From positions 1-6,033 of the forward strand of contig JAEVZA010000138.1 in the NCBI GenBank assembly GCA_023392475.1: a DNA stretch of 6,033 bases. The letters are read 5' to 3'. The notes under the pieces were generated by a model. It ran no database searches, was not told the DNA's origin, and saw only the letters and a program-made list of their open reading frames with translations. Positions 5,636 to 6,033 of the stretch are shown piece after piece; the stretch's first letter is position 1; the number at the start of each line of letters is the position of its first letter. A program made the translations under genes and the position numbers. The DNA is from Actinomycetes bacterium (GTDB lineage: Bacteria; Actinomycetota; Acidimicrobiia; Acidimicrobiales; Microtrichaceae).

Positions 5636-6033
5636 TCACGGCGAGGTGAGGCGGGCGGTGAGCCCGCGCAGGTCGCCGTCCTCGTCGTGCCACGGCGCCG
5701 CCTCCCCGAACCCGGCCCGCAGCAGGTCGTCGCGGAGCAGCCGGTCCTGCTCGCCGCCGACCTCGACGACCAGCCACCCACCCCGGTCCAGCGCGCGGCT
5801 CGCGGTGGCCACGACCCGCCGCACGAGCGCCAGCCCGTCGTCGCCGCCGTCGAGCGCGACCAGCGGCTCGTACCGCTGCACGTCCGCGGGCAGGAACGCG
5901 ACGTCGCCGCTCGGCACGTACGGCGCCACGGCGGTCACGACGTCGAACGAGCGACCGGCGACCGGCGCGGCACCCGCGTCCCCCGCCACCACCGGCACCC
6001 CGTTGCGCGCCCCGAACGCAGCCGCCCGAGGAT
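5636..6033 (-). CDS. HemK/PrmC-like class I SAM-dependent methyltransferase, 5' partial
   Basis: This is the C-terminal 131 residues or so of a Rossmann-fold methyltransferase related to HemK/PrmC, the family that methylates the glutamine of release-factor GGQ loops. The frame stays open to the window edge, and the visible text beyond a GTG at 5998 (PRAAAFGARNGVPVVAGDAG) matches the SAM-binding half, so the start lies outside. Family marks are FDVVTAVAPYVP (5912-5947 region), YEPLVALDGGDDGLAL and GGWLVVEVGGEQ. The catalytic NPPY motif reads VAPY (5918-5929): the Asn that holds the substrate amide is replaced by Val. It therefore probably belongs to the PrmC-related actinobacterial group of unknown substrate (often NAPY) rather than being true PrmC, and it may not methylate glutamine. 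The true prmC, usually beside prfA, is not visible here. The gene is followed by a stem-loop and then the sod promoter. Confidence 0.85.
   Translation of the reverse strand, partial: PRAAAFGARNGVPVVAGDAGAAPVAGRSFDVVTAVAPYVPSGDVAFLPADVQRYEPLVALDGGDDGLALVRRVVATASRALDRGGWLVVEVGGEQDRLLRDDLLRAGFGEAAPWHDEDGDLRGLTARLTSP

Overview
This window is very GC-rich with strong third-position G/C bias, and it is densely packed with ordinary-looking chromosomal genes. The HemK-family relative at the right edge, the four-domain S1 layout, the short M1 peptidase and the apparent mix of leaderless and Shine-Dalgarno starts suggest a high-GC Actinomycetota chromosome. A deep lineage such as Acidimicrobiia is possible, but that is an impression and not a proven assignment. 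I see no phage, IS, CRISPR, tRNA or rRNA signal.

Layout from left to right. (1) The window opens inside a plus-strand M1 zinc metallopeptidase gene (1-1302, 5' end missing). (2) It converges, with 6 bp between stops, on a minus-strand four-S1-domain RNA-binding protein (1309-2382), which resembles ribosomal protein S1 but has a proline-rich N-terminus. (3) A 118-bp divergent gap leads to a plus-strand protein with an EthD-like dimeric alpha/beta-barrel signature (2501-3340). (4) Its stop lies 1 bp from the stop of a minus-strand dienelactone-hydrolase-family enzyme (3342-3992). (5) A 63-bp divergent gap leads to a plus-strand orphan ParA/Soj-type ATPase (4056-4844). (6) A perfect 26-bp GC-rich palindrome separates ParA from a minus-strand iron superoxide dismutase (4908-5486). 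(7) A 149-bp gap, holding a stem-loop and the presumed sod promoter, leads to the 3' part of a minus-strand HemK/PrmC-like methyltransferase (5636-6033, 5' end off the window).

The genes alternate in strand and mostly form single-gene units, so no operon or common pathway is evident. The most likely functional links are weak: the EthD-like protein and the hydrolase both belong to families often seen in catabolism of aromatic or other small molecules, but they are convergent, not co-transcribed. I do not find strong evidence for a new biological system. The points most worth a second look are the methyltransferase that has lost the catalytic Asn of its NPPY motif, the proteobacterial-looking FeSOD, the ParA without a partner, the S1 paralogue and the uncharacterised EthD-like protein.
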